Below, one piece after another: positions 52,516 through 60,437 of a DNA stretch of 64,000 nucleotides. The notes under the pieces were generated by a model. The model was given only the letters and a program-made list of their open reading frames with translations, was not told where the DNA came from and did no database searches. Made by a program: the position numbers and the translations under genes. The stretch's first letter is position 1. Every line of letters starts with the position of its first letter. The DNA is from Lentisphaerota bacterium (GTDB lineage: Bacteria > Verrucomicrobiota > Lentisphaeria > Victivallales > Victivallaceae). The stretch is from NCBI GenBank assembly GCA_017134815.1, contig CP071032.1, forward strand, positions 1,980,001 to 2,044,000. The letters run 5' to 3'.

Positions 52516-54501
52516 TTATGGCTGTAACTTTGCCAGTTTCGCAAAAACTTTGTCAGTTCTTTTTTTCATTTTCAGCACAATATCCCCTTCCATTCTGGTA
52601 AATACAGGCAATTCACTGTGTCCGGGAATCAGTAATTTGTCATTTGCAATTAAGTGTTTTTCCCGCATTTCCAGTGCCGGATAAACTGTACAGGCAATGA
52701 GAATAATAGCAAAAGCAAAAACTGAAACAAGCGAAGACGCTATTGTGCAATAAATGAGGTTCTGTTTTTCTGACAACCTTCTGATTTTAAGAAAAAGCAA
52801 GACAAAAAATGCCAGCAGTAACAAGCCAGAAAGACATGCTGTTCCGATCGAAAATGTGTCATTTGTAAACATAAATGTCAGCAACCACAGTGCGGCTAGC
52901 ATTCCCCAAAGCCACCAATCACGTTTTGACACATTTATCTCATCCGACACTATGCCGAGATCTTGACACCGTCTCACAATATTTTTCAATGCAAGCGCTA
53001 TTGTCAAGGTTATAACAGTTACAGTTAGCAGGCAGAAGTTACCAGTTATTATATACTTGGTATGATTAATTCCAAACTCTCTTAAACCGCAATTTGTGAG
53101 TTTAGAATAAATAAAATAAACTGTGACCGGCAATATCACCCCAATCCCCAATATTTTGATACTTTCTTTGAAACTTGAAATCAGCACTGCAGGAACAGTA
53201 GCTTTTGAAATACGGTAAAAAATTGATAACACTATGCTGATAATCATGAAAAACAGAAAAAATATTATCAGTGCGTTTACTGCATAACGCTCCAGTACCG
53301 TATATTCCAATTCTCTCTCTATGGCGATATCCGAAGTTGAGAGTAATGAAGCCCCGCCGATTTCAGACAGGAACGTTTCAACCAGAAAGCCAAAATGCTT
53401 TCTTCCTTTATTTGAAACTACTGTTTTTCTTTCCGGCCAAATGCTTTTTTCTGTTTTGTTATACAGTTCCTGAAAAAGTTCAGTCCTTGCAGCTTGTCTA
53501 CTGCAGCCGAGATTTTTATAAGCCTTCGGAATATCGACATTTACAAGTCTGCTTATTAACAGGGTATCCCCCAGACAGAAGCTGTCAGAGTTCATGCCCT
53601 TTAATATTTTGAGCCAGCTGTTAAGCAGCTCTGTGGCTTTTTGATCATTTCTGTGATTTGACAGCAGTCTGGAACAAAACGGAAAAGCCTCCACCAGCTT
53701 TCTCATCCAGTAAATGTCAGGCAGGTTCGCTGCAGCAGCAACTTTTATCATGGCTATTTTTGCTTCGACATTCAGGTCTTTATACACTTTCATACGCGCT
53801 GCAAGAGTTTCCCTTGCGTAACGCTTGTAATATGGCTTCGCAGAGCCTTTAATTACTTCATCAACAGTTTGATCCAGAAGTCTTTGATCGACAAATTCAG
53901 GATTTTCAGTTGCCTCTTTCAGCATCACGCCGGCAAGCAGATAATTGTATCTGGCATTATCGGGTTCCAGCTGTTCAGCCTTTATCAGTATTTCAGTCAA
54001 CCTGGGCAGGTCGTCCCGATATTTATCCATTGCGCTGGTAACATAGTTGGCATATGCAATATATTTCTCAGTTTTTGTGTCGAAGTTATTAAGATTTGGC
54101 TGCTTCTGAGTAAAAGCGTATTCAGAAACACTATCGTTAAAAATGTGCGCTGATTTATAAACCATAAATCTTTCAACACAAAGAAAAACAGCCAGAATTA
54201 CCGCTGCCGGCACAATTACAGCTTTTATTATCAGCTTTGTCAATGCATGCAGCTTCATTCTCCGCCGGTTTGCAGCAACCAGATCACTGCTTATCTGTTC
54301 AGAGCTGCCAAATGACTTGATAGCCAGCTTTATACACTCTGAATCAGTTTTCCCTTGTTTCTTATGCTTTATATATGAATCCTCAAGATGAGCTTTTACC
54401 TCCTGCTGTACATCCAAACGTAATTCGTAATCGTCCCCAAGCCCTGCAGTCAGTGTTTCCGCAAACTTTCCAAATCTGCTGTTTTTGTCCATAATTGTCA
54501 T
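52516..54501 (-). CDS. HAAS-domain multi-pass membrane protein
   Basis: 661 residues. The first 80 residues match a permease-prefix/HAAS-type domain (L-D-V-Q-Q-E-V-K-A-H-L-E-D, A-I-K-S-F-G-S-S-E-Q-I); then one membrane helix, a large helical region with TPR-like pattern, and about eight C-terminal helices. Start at 54501 overlaps the padR stop (ATGA); ATG at 54492 is an alternative with better-placed GGAG. HAAS proteins are usually cotranscribed with PadR regulators. Substrate or role unknown. Confidence 0.7.
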   Translation of the reverse strand: MTIMDKNSRFGKFAETLTAGLGDDYELRLDVQQEVKAHLEDSYIKHKKQGKTDSECIKLAIKSFGSSEQISSDLVAANRRRMKLHALTKLIIKAVIVPAAVILAVFLCVERFMVYKSAHIFNDSVSEYAFTQKQPNLNNFDTKTEKYIAYANYVTSAMDKYRDDLPRLTEILIKAEQLEPDNARYNYLLAGVMLKEATENPEFVDQRLLDQTVDEVIKGSAKPYYKRYARETLAARMKVYKDLNVEAKIAMIKVAAAANLPDIYWMRKLVEAFPFCSRLLSNHRNDQKATELLNSWLKILKGMNSDSFCLGDTLLISRLVNVDIPKAYKNLGCSRQAARTELFQELYNKTEKSIWPERKTVVSNKGRKHFGFLVETFLSEIGGASLLSTSDIAIERELEYTVLERYAVNALIIFFLFFMIISIVLSIFYRISKATVPAVLISSFKESIKILGIGVILPVTVYFIYSKLTNCGLREFGINHTKYIITGNFCLLTVTVITLTIALALKNIVRRCQDLGIVSDEINVSKRDWWLWGMLAALWLLTFMFTNDTFSIGTACLSGLLLLAFFVLLFLKIRRLSEKQNLIYCTIASSLVSVFAFAIILIACTVYPALEMREKHLIANDKLLIPGHSELPVFTRMEGDIVLKMKKRTDKVFAKLAKLQP

Positions 54502-54854
54502 ACTCCAGATGGTAATGTGCTGCCTGTAATGCTGAACAACACCGCATTAACTGCGGTTGAAAAAGATGACCATTCTGAAGACTTCTCTGCTAATACCGCT
54601 CTCCCCCGCCGGGTTATACCATAGTATTTTCTTTTTCTTCCTGTTTGGGCCTTTTCCCAGGCACTCCTTATAAGCCCTTCTTCCTCCAGACGGTGCAGAC
54701 ATGGGTATAAAGTTCCCTCTTTCCACTCAAAGGCACCATTAGTTCGTTCATTTACTACCCTTATAATTTCGTAACCGTACCTTTTGCGTTCAGCTACAAG
54801 CTGAAGAACAAGCGGTTCCATCATACTTCTAGTCAAATTAGGATTGTAATTCAT
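54498..54854 (-). CDS. PadR-family transcriptional regulator
   Basis: 118 residues: winged-helix PadR with L-Q-L-V-A-E-R-K-R-Y-G-Y-E-I, F-E-W-K-E-G-T-L-Y-P-C-L-H-R-L-E-E-E-G-L-I and R-K-R-K-Y-Y-G-I-T-x-x-G. It is coupled to the HAAS gene and lies behind a perfect promoter/operator. It probably represses its own operon, relieved by an unknown signal. Confidence 0.93.
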   Translation of the reverse strand: MNYNPNLTRSMMEPLVLQLVAERKRYGYEIIRVVNERTNGAFEWKEGTLYPCLHRLEEEGLIRSAWEKAQTGRKRKYYGITRRGRAVLAEKSSEWSSFSTAVNAVLFSITGSTLPSGV

Positions 54855-54878
54855 AAAAATAATCCTTCTGCTTTTATA

Positions 54879-54919
54879 CCTTGTGACACTATGTATAAAT
54901 TATACCTTGCATCACAAGG
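54879..54919. promoter_or_regulatory. Palindromic PadR operator candidate
   Basis: Core palindrome GTATAA-A-TTATAC (54893-54905) nested in a wider 8-bp inverted repeat CCTTGTGA (54879-54886) / TCACAAGG (54912-54919); TATACCTTG also occurs as a direct repeat. It covers the padR -10 box, as expected for autorepression. Confidence 0.7.
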
Positions 54920-54927
54920 GATGTCAA
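54899..54927 (-). promoter_or_regulatory. Consensus promoter of padR operon
   Basis: On the minus strand: TTGACA (54922-54927), 17-nt spacer, TATAAT (54899-54904): a perfect sigma-70 consensus. Confidence 0.88.
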
Positions 54928-54954
54928 CATTGGATTCAAATTAATTTGAGATAA

Positions 54955-54990
54955 CAAAAAAACGGAATAAGGCATAACGCCTTATTCCGT
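54955..54990 (-). terminator. Terminator of APC permease gene
   Basis: 12-bp perfect stem ACGGAATAAGGC / GCCTTATTCCGT, 5-nt loop, then seven T residues on the minus strand. Confidence 0.92.
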
Positions 54991-55012
54991 AAAATAGTAA
55001 GCTGAAATATGC

Positions 55013-57286
55013 TTATATCCAGCGACGAATCCAGGAACGCAGCCCCCGGGTGGCGCTGACCATGATCAATGACTTGTCGCAGGCTTCAGCCACTTCTTCA
55101 GGCAGGGTGCCGTGAAAAACATGGCTCAACATTGGCTTGCGTGAAGCCCCTATAACCATCATATCACAGTTTTCAGCCTCATCCAGAATGGCCTGTTTTA
55201 CATCGTGCCCCGGAACACTTTTGGCAGCGACATTCTGCGGTTTAACTCCATACAGTCTGGTATCAATCGTCAACAGGGTAGAAGGGTCAAATGAACGCCC
55301 GTTAACAACGCTGAACAACGTTATTCTGGTTTTTTTAGAAGCCAGCGTCAAAGCTGTTTCAAACGCCAGTCTGCTGTTCGGTCCACCGGCTACCGGTACC
55401 AGAATATTTTCGTATTCGCAGTCACAGCAGTTCTTCATAATAATGACATCACATGGCGAGGATTCCAGCAGCGGATCGACTGTTGAACCTACAGAAAACA
55501 GGCCGTTGTTGCGACGACCGTGCCAGCCCATAATCAGCATGTTGATTTTTTTCTCACGCAACGCGCTCAAAATACCGCGGGCAATATTACGACAGTAGCG
55601 CAAAGTTGAATTAACTTTAAAATGTCCGCCGAGATACAGGATAGTTTCCGTAATGCCTTCCTTGCCTTCATGCAGGTATTTATCAGCATCGGTCAAGGGC
55701 ACCAGATCCGGGACCGGTACCATGTGGATAAGCTCAAGTGAAGCTTTTTTCTGTCGGCAGATTTTATAGGTGTTTTTGACCATGGATAAAGCGTTTGCCG
55801 GATTGGCAACAGCCAGCATGACTCTGGCGGTCCCAGGTTCGAGCGGGGCTGCCTCTTCTTCTAGAATATGGATTTCATCTGCAGTGGCGACCGCATGAAA
55901 TCTTGAATACAGCCAGTACACAGCAAAACCGAGCACCAGCCACACCCCAGCCGTCACCAGCGCCGCAACACTGAATTCATGCATAAAGAATACCAGCGTC
56001 AGCTGACATATAATAGCCAGCACCGGAAACAGCGGAAACAGCGGCATCAGATAACCGTAAGTCAACTCATCACTCATACTGCGGCGGATTTTTATCACGC
56101 AGACATTGACTAAAAAGAACAACACCAGGAAAGTTAAACTGGCAGCAGCCTGCACCTCCTTGATTGGGAAAAAACCGGCAAGGCAAATCACAATACCGCC
56201 AGTCATCAGCAGCGCGAACCACGGAGTCTTGCGGCTGCCGGATATTCTGGCAAAGGCTTTGGGCAGCATGGAATCACGTCCCAGGGCGTATGACGCCCGG
56301 GTACCGGAATATATAGTCGCATTGAGCGCAGAAGTACTCGAAAAAATAACCGCCAGTGTTAACAACAGATTAGCATAAGGAATCATACGCCCGACAGCGT
56401 GACGAAAGCCCTCCTCGTTGAAGCTGCCTATCCACTGCCACGGCTGCAGCTGTTTACCGCCGACAGTCAAGTCAGGTCCGCCCTTGACTGCGACAATAGT
56501 CGCAAAAGTCACCAGAACATAGGTGAGAGTAACTACCAGGACTGACAGCAGCATGGCTTTTGGCAGGTTTTTCTTCGGGTTTGACACTTCATCGCCGGCC
56601 TGAGCTATTACTTCATATCCTTCAAAAGCTACGTAAATTGCCCCCATTGCTACAGCCAGCTTCAGCCAGCCATGCGGAATGAAGTCATGGAAGTTTGCCA
56701 GCCTTGCGGGGTCTTTAAGGGCTATTATAACACCTATACCACCAATCACAAACATAAAGGCAGTCTGCAGTAAAGTAACTATGGCCCCGATTTTCCCAGT
56801 TTCAGAAGCGCCACGGTAATTTATATAGATAAACAGCACCGCGGCAGCGACCGCGGCAGCTTTTACAATCAGCCCGAAAGTATTCTCAGAAATATCCAGT
56901 TTGAGCCAGGTAGTAAGAATAAAACGCATGGTGTACAGCGAAAAAGTCATCGCGTACATTGCGCCGGCAACACTTGAAGCAAACCATTCCATCCAGCCGG
57001 CTATAAAGCTGGCCTGCCGTCCGTAACCGATCCGGGCGAAATTATATGCTCCTCCGGCACGTGGAATAGCTGAACTGAGTTCCGCGTAGCTCATGGCGGT
57101 AAACAAAGCTACAACTCCGTTCAAGGCAAAAGTAAGCAGCAAGCCGCCGGGACCGACAATACCAATACAGTTACCAATACCCAGAAAAACCCCGGCACCA
57201 ATCATCATGCCCAGGCCCATCATGGTTACATGAAACAGGTTAAGGTCGCGGGACAACTCCGAGTGCACTTCAGTCCTGGCTGCCAT
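55013..57286 (-). CDS. APC amino acid permease with C-terminal UspA domains
   Basis: 757 residues. Residues about 10-450 form a 12-helix APC-superfamily permease (G-x-G-V-F-L-G-I-G near 33, F-A-R-I-G-Y-G near 82, F-E-G-Y-E near 220). Two UspA-like domains follow (about 490-610 and 620-750), the second with the nucleotide-binding pattern G-A-S-R-K-P-M-L-S-H-V-F-H-G. The fusion suggests transport regulated by ATP or stress signals. AAGGAG before the ATG lies inside the preceding small gene. Transported substrate is unknown. Confidence 0.9.
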   Translation of the reverse strand: MAARTEVHSELSRDLNLFHVTMMGLGMMIGAGVFLGIGNCIGIVGPGGLLLTFALNGVVALFTAMSYAELSSAIPRAGGAYNFARIGYGRQASFIAGWMEWFASSVAGAMYAMTFSLYTMRFILTTWLKLDISENTFGLIVKAAAVAAAVLFIYINYRGASETGKIGAIVTLLQTAFMFVIGGIGVIIALKDPARLANFHDFIPHGWLKLAVAMGAIYVAFEGYEVIAQAGDEVSNPKKNLPKAMLLSVLVVTLTYVLVTFATIVAVKGGPDLTVGGKQLQPWQWIGSFNEEGFRHAVGRMIPYANLLLTLAVIFSSTSALNATIYSGTRASYALGRDSMLPKAFARISGSRKTPWFALLMTGGIVICLAGFFPIKEVQAAASLTFLVLFFLVNVCVIKIRRSMSDELTYGYLMPLFPLFPVLAIICQLTLVFFMHEFSVAALVTAGVWLVLGFAVYWLYSRFHAVATADEIHILEEEAAPLEPGTARVMLAVANPANALSMVKNTYKICRQKKASLELIHMVPVPDLVPLTDADKYLHEGKEGITETILYLGGHFKVNSTLRYCRNIARGILSALREKKINMLIMGWHGRRNNGLFSVGSTVDPLLESSPCDVIIMKNCCDCEYENILVPVAGGPNSRLAFETALTLASKKTRITLFSVVNGRSFDPSTLLTIDTRLYGVKPQNVAAKSVPGHDVKQAILDEAENCDMMVIGASRKPMLSHVFHGTLPEEVAEACDKSLIMVSATRGLRSWIRRWI

Positions 57287-57434
57287 TCTGCTGCTCCTTG
57301 ATTATCTGTCGAGAAGTTTTTTCCTCACCGCTGTTCAAACGGTCAATAATCCGGCAGCTCCAGGCTACCAGCGCAATGATGCCAATAACCGCCAGCCCCA
57401 GAACAATTAGTCCCAAAGTCATACTTGCTTCCAT
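57270..57434 (-). CDS. 54-residue single-pass membrane peptide
   Basis: Open frame of 55 codons: M-E-A-S-M-T-L-G-L-I-V-L-G start, one helix at about 6-25, then charged tail with E-E-K-T-S-R-Q. It overlaps the first 17 nt of the permease gene and contains its ribosome binding site, so translation is probably coupled. Could be a small regulatory subunit of the permease. Weak GGA site at good spacing. Confidence 0.6.
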   Translation of the reverse strand: MEASMTLGLIVLGLAVIGIIALVAWSCRIIDRLNSGEEKTSRQIIKEQQNGSQD

Positions 57435-57718
57435 AGCTATTTCCAAAATCTATTCATTTTTATTACATATGACCAATAAAATTGCCACAATTTTGTAATT
57501 CAGCAAGCAATTTTAGCCAAAAAAAGACCATTTAAGCCCGCTTTATGTTCAAATTATTGCTCAAATCTATTTGGATTTGAGCTTTATTCCAGTTATATTT
57601 ACAGCAAGAGTATGTAATAATAGATCTGACTTGAAGGACTGGTTCCGGTCATTTTTCTATTTTCAGTGTATTGTAGCTATGCGGCTGTACGGAACCTTTA
57701 AACAACGGGAAACGTCTT

Positions 57719-58174
57719 ATGAGTGCGTTATTTACTGATTTTATGCCGGAATCGAATATTTTTTATTTAAAAGGCACTACAAAACGGGAAGTTCTTGACG
57801 AAATGGTTGACCGGCTCGCCAGGGAAACCAATTTTGATCGTGATAAAATCTACAAAGAAATCTGGAGCCGTGAATCACAGCTTTCCACCGGACTTGGTCA
57901 TGGTGTGGCGCTGCCACACGCCAGAATTCCTGACTTTGGCGAACCGGTTGTCGCACTGGGATTCAGCAAAGAAGGCGTCAATGATTATCAGGGCATTGAT
58001 AACCAGACTGTACAGCTGGTCATTATGATTTTATCTGAATTCGAAGACCGGCAGCGCTATTTGAGCATTCTACGCAGTGTTTCCGACAAACTGCTGGATG
58101 ACAAAGATTACATAGCCGAGCTGGAAAATATAATAGACAAACCCGCAGAAGTTCTAGAAATGCTCAAGAAATAG
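57719..58174 (+). CDS. PTS EIIA-domain protein (PtsN-like)
   Basis: 151 residues, one EIIA domain. The active His is in H-G-V-A-L-P-H-A-R-I (about 65). Paralogous to the EIIA domain at 6.2 kb but without HTH. In PtsN-like systems the domain regulates potassium transport or nitrogen metabolism via phosphorylation state; no PTS EI/HPr lies nearby. Its own gene, no operon. Confidence 0.88.
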   Translation: MSALFTDFMPESNIFYLKGTTKREVLDEMVDRLARETNFDRDKIYKEIWSRESQLSTGLGHGVALPHARIPDFGEPVVALGFSKEGVNDYQGIDNQTVQLVIMILSEFEDRQRYLSILRSVSDKLLDDKDYIAELENIIDKPAEVLEMLKK

Positions 58175-58225
58175 CCGGAAAGAACCTCCACCTCATAAGA
58201 CTGCAAACCAGCTGGTAAGTTTAAA

Positions 58226-58253
58226 TTGCACTCCGCCTTTTCATGGAGTGCAA
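58226..58253. terminator. Hairpin between convergent genes
   Basis: 9-bp stem TTGCACTCC / GGAGTGCAA, 10-nt loop, between the EIIA gene and the convergent lipoprotein gene. Confidence 0.55.
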
Positions 58254-58278
58254 AACGACAAAATCATCCAAATAACTA

Positions 58279-58623
58279 CTACAGACTATCGTTGCCGGGC
58301 ATATCCAGAATATTATTCATTTTCGGCATTTTCGGCATCTTAATTCCAGCAGCGATACTGATCAACTGATCCGCAGTCTTCCCATGTACATGCTTCCTGA
58401 AAGCAGCTCTTGCCTTGCTTTCCTGCTTACCAGTAACGCCATGGCTAAGGGCTATTTTAGTAACGGCCTGCAGAACTTCGTCCTTTTTATTTTTCGGCAG
58501 GCTGTCGACCATTTTAATTAATGACGATTTCAGGGCAGCTTCAGTTGAAGCGCTTAACTTGAAATCTCCCCCGCATCCTGTTAAAAATGCCGCAGCCACT
58601 AAACAAAGAATCAGCTTTCTCAT
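58279..58623 (-). CDS. Small lipoprotein, DUF6694-like
   Basis: 114 residues from the ATG at 58623 with GGAG 6 nt upstream. Lipobox L-T-G-C at 15-18. The body (K-L-S-A-S-T-E-A-A-L-K-S-S-L and L-P-K-N-K-K-D-E-V) resembles short lipoproteins of the DUF6694 type and is helical. Function unknown. A longer frame to 58662 lacks support. Confidence 0.65.
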   Translation of the reverse strand: MRKLILCLVAAAFLTGCGGDFKLSASTEAALKSSLIKMVDSLPKNKKDEVLQAVTKIALSHGVTGKQESKARAAFRKHVHGKTADQLISIAAGIKMPKMPKMNNILDMPGNDSL

Positions 58624-58662
58624 CTCAGGCTCCATAAAAATTACATCTGTTTGCGAATACAC

Positions 58663-58942
58663 AAATTCTAGCAGAATAAATTTTTGAAAGCAAATGTAAT
58701 TACGGTCTCCCCGTTAACCGCTGTTTCTCTGTGCTCTGATTTTTTCAGCGTGCTTAGGCTGTCTGACAATATCTTCTCACTCGTAACGCTGCACTGCAGC
58801 ATTTACCAGCTGCCTGCGTCCTTGCCGGGCGCAGAATAAGAGTCAGGTCACGCGCTAAATTAAGCTTTGAAGTCAGGCTCAGGCCAGAAAACGACTGGAG
58901 AGCATATAGTCACAGGCCGCACATGCCGCCAGCCTGAGTAGT
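58663..58942. other. GC-richer intergenic region, unassigned
   Basis: About 280 bp with no protein gene; base composition is richer in G and C than neighbouring spacers and small inverted repeats occur (e.g. CTGCG...CGCAG near 58815-58837). It could hold a structured RNA or a remnant; no family recognised. Confidence 0.35.
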
Positions 58943-59404
58943 TCAGTTCTGCTTCGGCTCCTGTTCAGTTCGCCTGCTGCAATTTGAACAGTATCCCTTG
59001 ATTTGATAATTATAGCTCAACATTTCCATTTGATGCTTGCAGCAGAGCTCTTCCTGCATTGCCTTAAACTCTTTTGGCGGTCTGATTTTTTTCACTTCAC
59101 CACAGCCAACGCAAAGCAAATATGTGTTCTGGCCGGTATTGCTTTCATATTCGGTTTTTCCATTGGTCAGGTGAACTTCTGATATAAACCCGGCATCAAC
59201 AAACATGAATATATTCCTGTAAAGCGTGGATGCCGCGTGAATCATACCGCGCTTACGCGCCAGATTATATAGTTTTACAATTGAGTAGCGCTGTCCCTTA
59301 AGCTCATCTATTACGTCCAGCATGTGCTCACGTTCAACAGTATAGCGCTTATTACTTGCACGAAAGAATTTTCGAAGTTTTGCCAGTTTGCCTGTACCAG
59401 CCAT
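58943..59404 (-). CDS. Fur-family metal/peroxide regulator
   Basis: 153 residues. Winged-helix start with T-V-E-R-E-H-M-L-D-V and Y-S-I-V-K-L-Y, A-S-T-L-Y-R-N-I; C-terminal structural zinc knuckles C-V-G-C-G and C-S-N-C. The usual His-rich metal-sensing stretch before the first Cys pair is degenerate (N-T-Y-L-L-C). Type (Fur, Zur or PerR) cannot be decided. The upstream spacer has a symmetrical site (59493-59515). Confidence 0.85.
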   Translation of the reverse strand: MAGTGKLAKLRKFFRASNKRYTVEREHMLDVIDELKGQRYSIVKLYNLARKRGMIHAASTLYRNIFMFVDAGFISEVHLTNGKTEYESNTGQNTYLLCVGCGEVKKIRPPKEFKAMQEELCCKHQMEMLSYNYQIKGYCSNCSRRTEQEPKQN

Positions 59405-59492
59405 TTTTTGAAAAACCCTTATTATACACTTTTCTCAATTAATACCCTGTTTATGCTTAATTAATATCATAAAAAAAATAGTTGACAAGGTT

Positions 59493-59515
59493 TTTTTGCA
59501 ATAAAGATGCAAAAA
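59493..59515. promoter_or_regulatory. Palindromic site upstream of fur-like gene
   Basis: TTTTTGCA-N7-TGCAAAAA, a perfect 8-7-8 inverted repeat between the Fur-like gene and its upstream neighbour; candidate Fur-family operator. Confidence 0.45.
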
Positions 59516-59523
59516 TACGGAGC

Positions 59524-60363
59524 TCAGATGAAGGTGACACTGGTCAGTTCACGACGGCAGAATATTCTGAAGTCAAAGCAGGAAGCTCCCAGTCCGGAGC
59601 TGACAGTCATTTTAGTTTTTGAGTAGCTGTTTTCATATAATCCATAATCAAACTTGCGCCAGTATCTTGATGACGTGACCAGCGGGCCTAGAAAAGGCAG
59701 CCTTATCTGACCGGCATGAGTATGACCGCACATGATTAGAGTAATACCTTTGAGCTGTTCACGGCGGCAACAGTGCACTACCGTATCCGGGCTGTGGGCC
59801 AGAATCAGTGTCGCTCCGTCTTGCGGGACCTGCCTGACGTAAGCCGGACGGCCAGCTTTGATATCATCAAGCCCGATAATATTCATGCCGTCAATTTCAC
59901 AAATCTCATTAATAATGAGACGAAAACCGGAATTCGCAAAAAACGTTTGCCAATCCTTGAGGGTGAACCATCTTTTGGCACGTTCCCAGTTGCCCATTAC
60001 AGCAATCCGGTTTGGAGCTTTCAACGAATTCAGAAAGTGGGTTGCAGACGGCAGCGAGGTAGCATAGGAAACCAGGTCCCCGCCACATATCAGGAAATCG
60101 GGCTTAATCACACTGACTGCTTCAACTACTTCGTCCAGGATAGCCTCTTCTCTTTTGCTGTTGCCGCACAAATGCAGGTCAGAAAACCAGGTAAAGCGAC
60201 GCCCTTTCAGTTCCTTATCCCCGGCAGGTACTTCATAGTTTACGGCAGAAATGTACTTGCCGGAGAAGCTTTCATCTCTGTTGCTGTAACCGGAAAGCTT
60301 GCGCCAGTTAACTGTGCGGTGTGAAAACTTAACCTTTGATATATCGACACCGAAAAATGACAT
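59524..60363 (-). CDS. YkuE-type metallophosphoesterase
   Basis: 279 residues. Metal blocks S-D-L-H-L-C, C-G-G-D-L-V, G-N-W-E (Glu where Asp is typical of other classes), and G-H-T-H-A-G-Q-I-R-L-P, the last matching YkuE-type enzymes. No clear signal peptide. Third phosphoesterase of the window, not closely similar to the others. Weak ribosome binding site. Confidence 0.88.
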   Translation of the reverse strand: MSFFGVDISKVKFSHRTVNWRKLSGYSNRDESFSGKYISAVNYEVPAGDKELKGRRFTWFSDLHLCGNSKREEAILDEVVEAVSVIKPDFLICGGDLVSYATSLPSATHFLNSLKAPNRIAVMGNWERAKRWFTLKDWQTFFANSGFRLIINEICEIDGMNIIGLDDIKAGRPAYVRQVPQDGATLILAHSPDTVVHCCRREQLKGITLIMCGHTHAGQIRLPFLGPLVTSSRYWRKFDYGLYENSYSKTKMTVSSGLGASCFDFRIFCRRELTSVTFI

Positions 60364-60437
60364 ATTAAAGCTTTATACGGCAGCTGCAGATTGATCAAAA
60401 AGCAGACTGCCGCCCTGTTTCAAGTTATTATACGCTT

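Noticed and set aside
59482-59510. TTGACA on the plus strand near the Fur palindrome as a promoter
   Set aside because: No -10 box at proper spacing and no plus-strand gene downstream.
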